A DNA stretch of 43,651 nt from a virus, in IMG/VR virus record IMGVR_UViG_3300010397_000025, positions 1-43,651 of that record, one strand, 5' to 3'. Below are positions 7,697 through 14,148 of this stretch, in pieces (position 1 is the first letter of the stretch; each line of letters begins with the position of its first letter). A model generated the notes under the pieces. The model was given only the letters and a program-made list of their open reading frames with translations, was not told the DNA's origin and made no database searches. Position numbers and translations under genes: made by a program.

Positions 7697-8262
7697 AGCG
7701 CTCTCCCTGGCTGCACAGGAGCGCCAAGGCGAGGAGTTTGGCGCCCGTCTGGCCCTGCGGCCTTCGGCGCTCGTAAATCGCGTCCTATGCGAGCTAATTG
7801 CGCCATACGCACGCTGCATATTGGGCACCTCCAGCGCCTGGCATGAAGCTCCCAGGCAACCGCTACCGTTCGGCCGATGTAAATAACCTCATCCGACTCA
7901 ATATCGCGCCGCGTGTCGCACCCAGGTTCGTCGCAAATGAGGACGAAGGCCGACTTGCGTATGGGCGGCGTCCATGGCAACGAAGCGAGCCCCTCTGACA
8001 GTTGCGCCAAGGCGTCCTTGAATGAGACCCCCTGGACTGCCTGGACCAGCGTGAACACGTCGCCTTGCTTGCCGCACGCGAAGCAATTGAACCACCAACC
8101 CGAGTCGCGCATCTTCATGCCCATCGACAATCTCTCTCCGCCGTGAATCGGGCATTGAGACCTGAACGACGCGCCGGTCTTGATTCGTTTCGTTTCCGCC
8201 GGCAGAAGGCCCGGCATGAAGACGCGATGGCGGATGGTCTCCGTATCTATGTGCGCAGTCAC
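7693..8262 (-). CDS. Stand-alone CHC2 primase-type zinc-finger protein
   Basis: 189 residues from a GTG in a GTGA junction. Residues 37-63 show the DnaG-type CHC2 ligands (C37, H40, C60, C63 in CPIH...CFAC), followed by the typical GDVFTLVQAVQGVSF helix. A second zinc-like set follows (CDEPGC and CPIC). There is no TOPRIM catalytic domain, so it cannot make primers by itself. It may recognise single-stranded template or recruit host DnaG. It neighbours a DnaA-like domain and a helicase, consistent with replication initiation. Confidence 0.82.
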   Translation of the reverse strand: MTAHIDTETIRHRVFMPGLLPAETKRIKTGASFRSQCPIHGGERLSMGMKMRDSGWWFNCFACGKQGDVFTLVQAVQGVSFKDALAQLSEGLASLPWTPPIRKSAFVLICDEPGCDTRRDIESDEVIYIGRTVAVAWELHARRWRCPICSVRMAQLARIGRDLRAPKAAGPDGRQTPRLGAPVQPGRAL

Positions 8263-8492
8263 GCGACCTTCCTCCGTCGGCCCTTTCCGCCGTTTAGCAG
8301 GGACACGATCGTAGAATGGTCCCGGTCCAATTCGAGTCCTATCTCAGTCGTTGACCATCCGTCCTGTTGCAGCATCTCCGCAACCAGACGCCGCGCAGAA
8401 ACGTGGCGGGGACAGCGGGACCGCGATTTGATCCACTTCACTCGGACGCCCGTCACGCGCGACGCCATCTGAATTGCAAAATCAGCGCTCAT
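8259..8492 (-). CDS. DnaA domain IV-like DNA-binding protein (77 aa)
   Basis: ATG 8492 overlaps the upstream stop (ATGA). Residues 9-66 follow the DnaA C-terminal domain: an RARQVAMYL-like helix (SARRLVAEML), then STTEIGLEL, then DRDHSTI, the DHT-type signature that contacts the DnaA box. No AAA+ domain is present. It could bind DnaA boxes in a phage origin or titrate the host's boxes. The gene order HTH / DnaA-IV / CHC2 suggests a dispersed initiator module. Confidence 0.78.
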   Translation of the reverse strand: MSADFAIQMASRVTGVRVKWIKSRSRCPRHVSARRLVAEMLQQDGWSTTEIGLELDRDHSTIVSLLNGGKGRRRKVA

Positions 8493-8860
8493 GGTCGAAA
8501 TGACCTCCATTCCCCCGTCAACGCCGGGGACAGCTTCATACCTGCTTTTCGGCGCTCGACGTACACTGCCGCGCTCGACGGCAGGCACAACTCCGGGTCG
8601 CCTGGCTCATGTCCGCGAAGCGAGCACCGTGAGCACCGCGGCAGCTCGCGCGCCAATGCGCGCTTGATGTTCCGCCCGTCAGCCTTGCTGTCGGACGTCG
8701 GCTGTCTGGCGCGTGTCTTACGAGCCTTGAGGTTGTGGCAGATGACGTAGACGTTCTGCCGAGATATCCCAATCTCATCGGCGATATGCTGCGGCGTCAT
8801 GCCCGCCTCAAGACGCTCGTGGACTTGGCGCTCGCGCTCGCTGAGCATGTCGACGTTCAT
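8489..8860 (-). CDS. GerE/LuxR-type HTH protein with C-terminal zinc motif
   Basis: 123 residues; ATG 8860 overlaps the helicase stop (ATGA). Residues 6-47 match a LuxR-type helix-turn-helix (LSERERQVHERLEAG, then IADEIGISRQNVYVICHNL). A basic linker and a CSRC...C segment near residue 86 follow. It is probably a DNA-binding regulator or replication accessory protein. No receiver domain is present. Confidence 0.72.
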   Translation of the reverse strand: MNVDMLSERERQVHERLEAGMTPQHIADEIGISRQNVYVICHNLKARKTRARQPTSDSKADGRNIKRALARELPRCSRCSLRGHEPGDPELCLPSSAAVYVERRKAGMKLSPALTGEWRSFRP

Positions 8861-10608
8861 GCCGCGCTCCCAACGAAGAGCCGAATTCGTTCCGGTGGTG
8901 GCGGACCGCGGAACTTCGCAACCTCGGCGAGCAAACCCTTGGCCTTCGCGGCGGAGAGATTCTTGACCTTCTCCTTCGGAATGCCCCATTTGATGAGCGC
9001 GCCCATTGTGGCGAAGTCAGCGAGCTTCAGCCGCTCGCGTACCTTGGATGTGCGGTAAAGCTTCTGCGCCTGCGCCTTCGATATCTTGGTCGGCAGCCTG
9101 TTGCTTCGCAGCCAATCAACCTGCCAGTCGTCTGGTGGATCATTGGACCATGCCGGGGCCAGGCCCTGCGCGACGGGGTCCGAGATGCCGTATGCAGAAA
9201 ACGGATTGAACGTCTCGGTGCGGGCTCGCACTTCGGCCTCGGCGGCAATCTTCGCCAGACGAATGCGCTCGGCGGACTCCTCCGCGTTCTGCTTCCGTTC
9301 GGCATCGGCCATGATCTCGTCGAGCGTCTTTCCGGGCGCCTCCTCCAGCAGCTCCTTGGCACGCTTGCGGATCTTGTCGTTGTACCGGCCGTCCAGGTCA
9401 ACGGCCGATATCAGGTCGTGTTTGCATGCCCTACCGGTGATGTCGACAATCATGCCGTCCGGCTTCGAGGAGGCGGCAATTGCGGACCGCCTGTCCAACA
9501 AATCGCCCAGTTCGCGAATCATGGTTCGGAACACCCGACCCGCCATTTGGATGTAGAACCCACGGCTTTTGGTGGGCCGGGCAATGACGACAGCCCCCAA
9601 GCCCGGATCGTCATACCCCTCGCGCAGCAGACCGCAGACGACCAGGAACTGGTACTCGTTGGCTTTGTGCTGTTCCAGCAGGACGCGACGGGTGCCCTTG
9701 TCGGTCTTGCCGTCGAGCGAGCGAGCGCAACCGGGGCGGAGGCGATTCAGGCATTGCGCCACCTGGTGTGCCGAACCGACACCGGGGGTGTAAATCAGGG
9801 TCCGCCGGTCGCCCACCGTTTCGAATGTCTTTTGGGCGATGGCGGCAACCGACTTGAGTATCTCCTCTTCGGCCTGCTCAAGATTTAGCCCGCCCTCGGC
9901 CTTACTCGTGTCGACATTGCCGAGATCCACCGAGTCGACATAGACCGCCTTCGGCACGCACGGCACGAGATAGCCGTTATCGATGCCCCATGCGATCGGA
10001 CGGGTCGGCCGGACCCAATCGTCAAACACGAGACGCTGGGCCTTCTTGTCGTGCCGCTTCGGCGTGGCCGACAGACCGAGGCGCTTGGCGCACGCGAAAT
10101 GGTTGACCAGCGCGCGATAGCTGTTCGACGGGGCGTGATGGGCCTCGTCGATGACGACCAAGGAGAACGTGTCTTCTGGCCACCCGGCCAACCGGTCGCC
10201 CTTCATCGTCGGCACGGAGCCCACGACGACACGGGAACCGTCGGCGCGGCTGTCGGCTTGCTCCCGACTTACCCATTCGTCATCCAGAGCGCGCCGCAAT
10301 TCGTTCTGCGCCTGTCCAATTAGCTCGTCGCCTGTTACGACCCACAGGACGCGCCCGTGGTCAACGCCGTCCGCAGCACCTCCGGTGAGCTGGGTCCAGG
10401 CGGTCTCGACATCCTCGCGCTGGTACGGCCGCAGGCCCTTGTCCCAATCGCGCCATCCGAGCCAGCGGCGAATGAATGCCGATGCGGTCTTCGTCTTTCC
10501 GAGGCCCGTGGCTTGGCAAATGAGCGTTCCGCGGATGCCGCCCAACTTGCGCATGGTCGTGCGCGTCTCGCGGCCCGCGATGCCCGGGATGAGCGTCTGC
10601 TCAGGCAT
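8857..10608 (-). CDS. SF2 DEAH-type DNA helicase
   Basis: 583 residues from ATG 10608, which overlaps the upstream gene by 8 bp. Walker A is QATGLGKT (32-39), motif II is DEAH (154-157) and motif III is SAT (180-182); a C-terminal QMAGRVFR motif VI is also present. It would use ATP to unwind or remodel DNA in replication or recombination. The Q-motif-like LRPYQRE lies at 59-65, after Walker A, whereas it normally precedes it. The C-terminal 150 residues are basic and helical with no known domain. Confidence 0.88.
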   Translation of the reverse strand: MPEQTLIPGIAGRETRTTMRKLGGIRGTLICQATGLGKTKTASAFIRRWLGWRDWDKGLRPYQREDVETAWTQLTGGAADGVDHGRVLWVVTGDELIGQAQNELRRALDDEWVSREQADSRADGSRVVVGSVPTMKGDRLAGWPEDTFSLVVIDEAHHAPSNSYRALVNHFACAKRLGLSATPKRHDKKAQRLVFDDWVRPTRPIAWGIDNGYLVPCVPKAVYVDSVDLGNVDTSKAEGGLNLEQAEEEILKSVAAIAQKTFETVGDRRTLIYTPGVGSAHQVAQCLNRLRPGCARSLDGKTDKGTRRVLLEQHKANEYQFLVVCGLLREGYDDPGLGAVVIARPTKSRGFYIQMAGRVFRTMIRELGDLLDRRSAIAASSKPDGMIVDITGRACKHDLISAVDLDGRYNDKIRKRAKELLEEAPGKTLDEIMADAERKQNAEESAERIRLAKIAAEAEVRARTETFNPFSAYGISDPVAQGLAPAWSNDPPDDWQVDWLRSNRLPTKISKAQAQKLYRTSKVRERLKLADFATMGALIKWGIPKEKVKNLSAAKAKGLLAEVAKFRGPPPPERIRLFVGSAA

Positions 10609-11092
10609 GGGTTGGCTCCCATGGCAACGGACATGCGGAATACGGCACGTAGAGCGGGTGCCACGGATTGCCGCCCTTCGACAGACGAAGCGCTCGCATG
10701 GCGCCCGCGAGCTTCGATACGACGCGCGCACGGTCGGCGACGGCGGGCCACGCGAACGAGCCCCATGCGGCGATCACGGGTCCGCTCTCGGCGCGGGCCT
10801 TTGCGATGAACTCGTCGTTCAGCGGGCCGACCGGGTCAATTCCGGCCTCGGCCGAGTCGACCATGTCGCGCGGGTCCGTCGAGCGAAGAGCGAAGAGATT
10901 GACCACCTCGATGCCGTCATATTTCCAGCGCTGCGCGAACCCGATGCACTTCCGGATCGTTGGGTCGTCCTTCTCGGCGCCAGCCGTAGATGGGTTCAGC
11001 ATCACCCACAGGACTCGCTGGCCAGGTCCCCACGACCGCCAGAGGCGATAACGGTAAAGGCCTCCGTCGCTGATAGTTGCGCCCGCGTTCAT
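10601..11092 (-). CDS. DUF1643-family protein
   Basis: 163 residues, ATGA junction. It shows the DUF1643 pattern: RYRLWRSW near the start, VMLNPSTAGAEKDDPTIRKC, then GFAQRW, VVNLFALRSTDP and DPVGPLND. The family is common in phages and biochemically uncharacterised. The gene sits between a zinc protein and the helicase in the replication operon. Confidence 0.85.
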   Translation of the reverse strand: MNAGATISDGGLYRYRLWRSWGPGQRVLWVMLNPSTAGAEKDDPTIRKCIGFAQRWKYDGIEVVNLFALRSTDPRDMVDSAEAGIDPVGPLNDEFIAKARAESGPVIAAWGSFAWPAVADRARVVSKLAGAMRALRLSKGGNPWHPLYVPYSACPLPWEPTHA

Positions 11093-11424
11093 GTCCCGCC
11101 TCCAAACGCCGCCCACTTCGGGCGCTTACGGTCCGCCACCATTCCGAGGCCCCACCAGCGCCCGCACTCTGTCTTCGCGAGATGGATGGCGAGGACGTCA
11201 AAATCCCTGAGGCAGATTGGGCACTCGCCGGTCTGCGGCGGATCCCACTGCATCCTCTGCTTAGTCACGTCGCCGCACATAGGGCAGCGCCAGGCGATGA
11301 CGTCGCCCGCCTGCGAATGCACAGGGACGACCGGAACGGCGCACAGTTGGCACTCGTCGCTGTCCGCTTCTCGCGTCGCCGCACGGGCGAAGAGAGATGT
11401 CTGTTCCGGCCGCCCCATGGCCAC
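11089..11424 (-). CDS. Multi-CxxC zinc protein (111 aa)
   Basis: GTG start at 11424 in a TAGTG junction. CQLC, CPMC and CPIC occur in series, followed by a His and another Cys (AIHLAKTEC), enough ligands for two zinc sites. It probably binds nucleic acid or protein partners. No named family is recognised. Confidence 0.7.
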   Translation of the reverse strand: MAMGRPEQTSLFARAATREADSDECQLCAVPVVPVHSQAGDVIAWRCPMCGDVTKQRMQWDPPQTGECPICLRDFDVLAIHLAKTECGRWWGLGMVADRKRPKWAAFGGGT

Positions 11425-11543
11425 TACCCGTGGCGGCGCTTGTTGTGGCCGGGCTGATGACAGACCGAGCAGCGATGCGTCTGCGGCGCATCCTTGTGCG
11501 GTCGCTGCGACTGCGCCTTCTTCTTGGCGGCCGTCCTTTTCAT
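11424..11543 (-). CDS. Zinc-knuckle micro-protein (39 aa)
   Basis: ATG 11543 overlaps the ParB-like gene stop (ATGA), and the TAG overlaps the next GTG by one base. A very basic N-terminus (KRTAAKKKAQSQRPHK) precedes CSVCHQPGHNKRRH, a CxxC-x3-GH-x4-H zinc knuckle like those that bind single-stranded nucleic acid. Confidence 0.68.
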   Translation of the reverse strand: MKRTAAKKKAQSQRPHKDAPQTHRCSVCHQPGHNKRRHG

Positions 11544-12514
11544 GGCGCAGCCTCGATCACGATGTTGAGGCCGTTCTTACCCTCGCCGTTCGGAGGGGTA
11601 GGCGGCGCCTTCAGCTCCTCGGGCACGTCCTTCCCGCTCGACTTGGTCACCCAGCCCCGGCCGCCGCAGCCTGTGCAGTCCTTGCCCTTGCCCTTGCAGG
11701 TGAGGCATACGGAGTCGGGGCGCATCGCCCGGATCCGGGCCCCAGCCCCCTGGAGCGCCACGGTGACGTCGGCCAGGCTCGGCGCTCCCGCGGTACCAGC
11801 GAGCTTCGTCGCCTCGGCAAGCGCCTGCCTGACGTGCTTGTCGATGCCGTCGATGGCGGCCTGGATGGCCGTGACGGACCCGATGAGCGATGCCGACAGC
11901 GCGTGACCGTGCGCATTGATGGGCGCCTTGGCAGGCTTTTCGGGTTCGCTCGCCTTCTTCGCCCGCTCGGTCGCCTTCCGCACGGCCTCCGGCGTCGTCC
12001 TGTGCTTGGCCGCCACCTTCTCTCGGGCCTTGGTCTCGATCGTCTTTTTCCGTCCCCTGACCGCTTTCTCGGACGGCTTGTCCGCCTTTCCCGGAGCGTC
12101 CTTCGCCTCGGCGGCGGACTTCTTCTCATCGGCCAAGATGGTCTTCTTGGCGTCCTCCACCTCCTCGGCCAGGAGGCGGTCCCGCTCCTTCGCGTCGCTG
12201 CGGCGCTTCAGGTTCTCCTCGCGCTCGATGCGCCGGGCACCGATGGAGTCCGTCTGAACCACCTTCACCCACACGAACGTCTCCTTGTTCAGGAGGTCGG
12301 CGGCGATGCGGTCGCGGCCCGCCAAGAGCACCAGCCCGCCTGACGTCTTGTTGACCGTCGGCGGGCTCATCGCCACGTCCTTGCGGCTCTTGGCCAGCTC
12401 GGTGACGTGCGGCTGTTTCTCGCGCTCCGCGATGTCCTTCTTTACGAATGACACCGAGTCAATGCGGACTCGCTTGAACCCCAGGTCTCGGATCTCGCCC
12501 GGCTGGAGACTCAC
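11540..12514 (-). CDS. ParB-like protein with DnaJ-type zinc finger
   Basis: 324 residues from a GTG (GTGA junction). Residues about 10-110 resemble a ParB/Srx N-terminal domain: the LVLLAGRDRIAADLLNKE segment corresponds to the ParB motif around its ERR box, followed by a helical REENLKRR segment. A long Lys/Ala/Glu-rich linker follows. Near residue 270 is CLTCKGKGKDCTGCGGRG, a DnaJ-type zinc motif. It could be a DNA-sliding or centromere-type protein or an adaptor. It is a candidate partner for the dispersed palindromes, though that link is unproven. Confidence 0.68.
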   Translation of the reverse strand: MSLQPGEIRDLGFKRVRIDSVSFVKKDIAEREKQPHVTELAKSRKDVAMSPPTVNKTSGGLVLLAGRDRIAADLLNKETFVWVKVVQTDSIGARRIEREENLKRRSDAKERDRLLAEEVEDAKKTILADEKKSAAEAKDAPGKADKPSEKAVRGRKKTIETKAREKVAAKHRTTPEAVRKATERAKKASEPEKPAKAPINAHGHALSASLIGSVTAIQAAIDGIDKHVRQALAEATKLAGTAGAPSLADVTVALQGAGARIRAMRPDSVCLTCKGKGKDCTGCGGRGWVTKSSGKDVPEELKAPPTPPNGEGKNGLNIVIEAAP

Positions 12515-12693
12515 GACTCCACCGCCTTCCGCCGCTTCTCGCCCGAACGCGCGCCACCCTTCTTGCCGGCCTCGCGGGCCTCGGCAGATGTGAAACGATG
12601 CGCCTTTCCCAGCGCATGGGCAGTCCGCCCCCCCTCGGCCGAGATGACCCTCAGGGCATCCTTGTCCAAGGCCGCAAACCCCCTCCCGCTCAC
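12511..12693 (-). CDS. KGG-motif protein (60 aa)
   Basis: GTG at 12693 in a GTGA junction. The pattern GFAALD, EGGRTAHALGKAHRF, then EAREAGKKGGARSGEKRR matches the stress-associated KGG/con-10 repeat found in small bacterial and phage proteins. It is highly basic and probably DNA-associated or disordered. Confidence 0.75.
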   Translation of the reverse strand: MSGRGFAALDKDALRVISAEGGRTAHALGKAHRFTSAEAREAGKKGGARSGEKRRKAVES

Positions 12694-12896
12694 GACCGCG
12701 CCCCCGCCATGAGGGCTTCGGCCACGTGACGCGACAGGGCCGCGTTCACGACCTCAGCGGCCAGCCCCTGGGCCAGCCGCAAATCGACCAGCTCCCGATT
12801 CCTGGCCGCCCTGGCTTTGGCCAGGATGTCTTGGTCCGTGTCGCCGAGCGCTAGCTCGACACTGTACTTGGACGTGCTGTCCGGAAAATCTCGCAT
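12690..12896 (-). CDS. First gene of left operon, unknown (68 aa)
   Basis: ATG 12896 follows a strong ribosome site (AAGGGAG) that lies inside a stem-loop (12901-12916). The product is acidic then helical, with no recognised domain. The next genes are all coupled by overlaps, so expression of the whole operon may depend on translation starting here. A GGACA-type palindrome with one mismatch lies within its first codons (12870-12882). Confidence 0.7.
   Translation of the reverse strand: MRDFPDSTSKYSVELALGDTDQDILAKARAARNRELVDLRLAQGLAAEVVNAALSRHVAEALMAGARS
12870..12882. promoter_or_regulatory. GGACA-N3-TGTCC-like site, one mismatch
   Basis: GGACGTGCTGTCC at codons 5-9 of the first left-operon gene, followed by GGAAAA. 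A bound protein here would block early elongation of the left-operon transcript. Confidence 0.5.
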
Positions 12897-12900
12897 GGCA

Positions 12901-12916
12901 GCTCCCTTGTGGGAGC
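12901..12916 (-). promoter_or_regulatory. Stem-loop covering the left-operon ribosome site
   Basis: GCTCCC-TTGT-GGGAGC is a perfect 6-bp hairpin. On the transcript it includes the AAGGGAG ribosome site of the gene starting at 12896, so folding would hide it. It could also end read-through from the tRNA-Phe side. Confidence 0.5.
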
Positions 12917-12932
12917 CGCGCCTACGCCGTTG

Positions 12933-12984
12933 TGCCCAGGGACAGAGTCGAACTGTCTACACATGGATTTTCAGTCCATTGCGC
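12933..12984 (-). other. attP: attP core: 3' half of a tRNA-Phe(GAA) gene
   Basis: Read on the minus strand, this is a tRNA from the anticodon arm to the discriminator. The anticodon stem is ATGGA/TCCAT with loop CTGAAAA (anticodon GAA), the variable loop is GTGTA, and the T stem is GACAG/CTGTC with loop TTCGACT. It ends in CCTGGGC plus A. The matching 5' acceptor strand (GCCCAGG) and a proper D arm are absent. A 3' tRNA half next to an integrase is the standard form of a phage attachment core that restores the host tRNA on integration. Confidence 0.82.
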
Positions 12985-12986
12985 AG

Positions 12987-13031
12987 TCAGACGTTTGGAC
13001 CGGTTGGCACATCAGCGAGGACGCGGCTCAT
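12987..13031 (-). CDS. Possible 14-aa leader peptide
   Basis: ATG at 13031 lies about 8 nt after the predicted start of transcription from the 13046-13073 promoter and encodes MSRVLADVPTGPNV. It ends at the edge of the attP core. It may be a leader peptide or chance; the only support is that its ATG is placed like those of the leaderless genes at 19730 and 27048. Confidence 0.25.
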   Translation of the reverse strand: MSRVLADVPTGPNV

Positions 13032-13045
13032 TGTGTAGAGCTTAC

Positions 13046-13073
13046 TCTCTACCGTAGCCACCGCTGAGGTCAA
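13046..13073 (-). promoter_or_regulatory. Predicted left-operon promoter with GTGTAGAG operator
   Basis: -35 TTGACC (13068-13073), 16-bp spacer, -10 TAGAGA (13046-13051). GTAGAG/CTCTAC inverted halves lie at 13035-13052. It reads leftward through the attP core into the gene at 12896. Confidence 0.5.
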
Positions 13074-13086
13074 GAAAAAAATGCAG

Positions 13087-13953
13087 TCAGGGGGTTGTTT
13101 TCGTCTCGGCGAGCGCCATGCCCGCGGCAATCTGCCGCTCGGTGACGTGGGCATAGGTCTTCTTCTCAACCGTAGAGCCAGGCTTGTGGCCGATCCAGTG
13201 GGCTCGGAAGGCGTCGTCGCATCCCTGGTCTTTGAGGTGCGTCGAGCATGAGTGCCGAAGGCCGATGGGTCGGATCGTCGGGACGTCGGCCCGCAGCGCC
13301 AGCGCCTTGATGGCTCGATTGGGGTGCCCCATGTTCCGTCCGACGATCAGGTCTCGCGGATGCGGGTCCAGCTCGGCCTTTCGGGCAGCGAGGATGCTTC
13401 GGAGTCGGCTCGGCAGCGGCAGTACGGCGGGTTCGGCCTTGCTCTTCTTGTTGCGCCTCACCCACGTGCCGAGCACGAGGTCAACATCGCACCACCGGAA
13501 CCTGTAGACGTCGGACGTGTGCATGCCGGTCCACCACATGACATCAACCATGGTGCGGAAGTCCTCATCATCACAGGCGAGATGGGCGGCCTCCCACTGG
13601 GTCAGCGTCCAGTAGTCGTTCCTCGGCCGCGAGTCCGACTTGATGACGACCCAGGGCGGCACCTTGTCCAACCAGCCCATGCGGACCGACTCGGTCAGCG
13701 CCATATGCAAGGTCGAGAGGTACTTACGGACGGTCTCGCGGGCAAGCCCACGCCGCTGCATCTCCCGGTAGTATTCGAGAATTCTCGGATAGGTTATCCC
13801 GGAAAGCGGCCCGTTGCCGAACCATGCGAGCAGATACTTCGCATGGTTGACGTGCATCCTGCGCGTCCAGTCCTCGCATTCCAGGGCATTGGCCAACAGA
13901 TGATTGAGTGCTGATCGAAGCGTTGCCATTTCGAACGGAAGTTCAAGTTGCAT
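13087..13953 (-). CDS. int: Tyrosine-recombinase integrase
   Basis: 288 residues with an AGGGGGG ribosome site. An N-terminal SAM-like core-binding domain (about 10-105) is followed by a catalytic domain. LRHS holds Arg233, IGHK gives His256, and TYAHV holds the nucleophile Tyr267; Lys169/170 sits in the beta-hairpin. Unusually, the Arg I position reads TGMHTSD with His145, and the HxLRH box reads IGLRH with Ile230. It should recombine the adjacent tRNA-Phe attP with the host tRNA gene. Confidence 0.9.
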   Translation of the reverse strand: MQLELPFEMATLRSALNHLLANALECEDWTRRMHVNHAKYLLAWFGNGPLSGITYPRILEYYREMQRRGLARETVRKYLSTLHMALTESVRMGWLDKVPPWVVIKSDSRPRNDYWTLTQWEAAHLACDDEDFRTMVDVMWWTGMHTSDVYRFRWCDVDLVLGTWVRRNKKSKAEPAVLPLPSRLRSILAARKAELDPHPRDLIVGRNMGHPNRAIKALALRADVPTIRPIGLRHSCSTHLKDQGCDDAFRAHWIGHKPGSTVEKKTYAHVTERQIAAGMALAETKTTP

Positions 13954-14148
13954 GCGTAAATATCCCCCCTAAGCGCCCGCGGATAAGACAGGAGCGCTGT
14001 ATTGTTACGCAAAATCTCGCCGATGACGTGTGAACCATTTCACACTGCCATGGAAACTAGGCTTGTATGGCTACGTGAGTTCCGCTGGCAGTCTGCGTCA
14101 ATGAAAGGACGGACTGGTCGCCCAAGGCTGCCCCGGCCCTGTGCTCCG
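13954..14148. other. Intergenic region upstream of integrase
   Basis: 195 bp with no gene. It holds possible integrase promoter elements (TTATCC, then ATATTT 17 bp on) and a perfect inverted repeat at 14028-14045. Confidence 0.5.
14028..14045. promoter_or_regulatory. Inverted repeat GTGTGAA-N4-TTCACAC
   Basis: Seven-base perfect arms around CCAT upstream of the integrase. It is a candidate operator or Xis/Int arm site; its lack of a T-run makes a terminator unlikely. Confidence 0.4.

Noticed and set aside
12933-12962. tmRNA 3' end as the attP core (T loop TTCGACT)
   Set aside because: The seven-base anticodon loop CTGAAAA on a 5-bp stem fits tRNA-Phe, not tmRNA.
12933-13010. Complete phage tRNA-Phe gene
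   Set aside because: The 5' acceptor strand and D arm do not pair with the 3' strand; only the 3' half is present.
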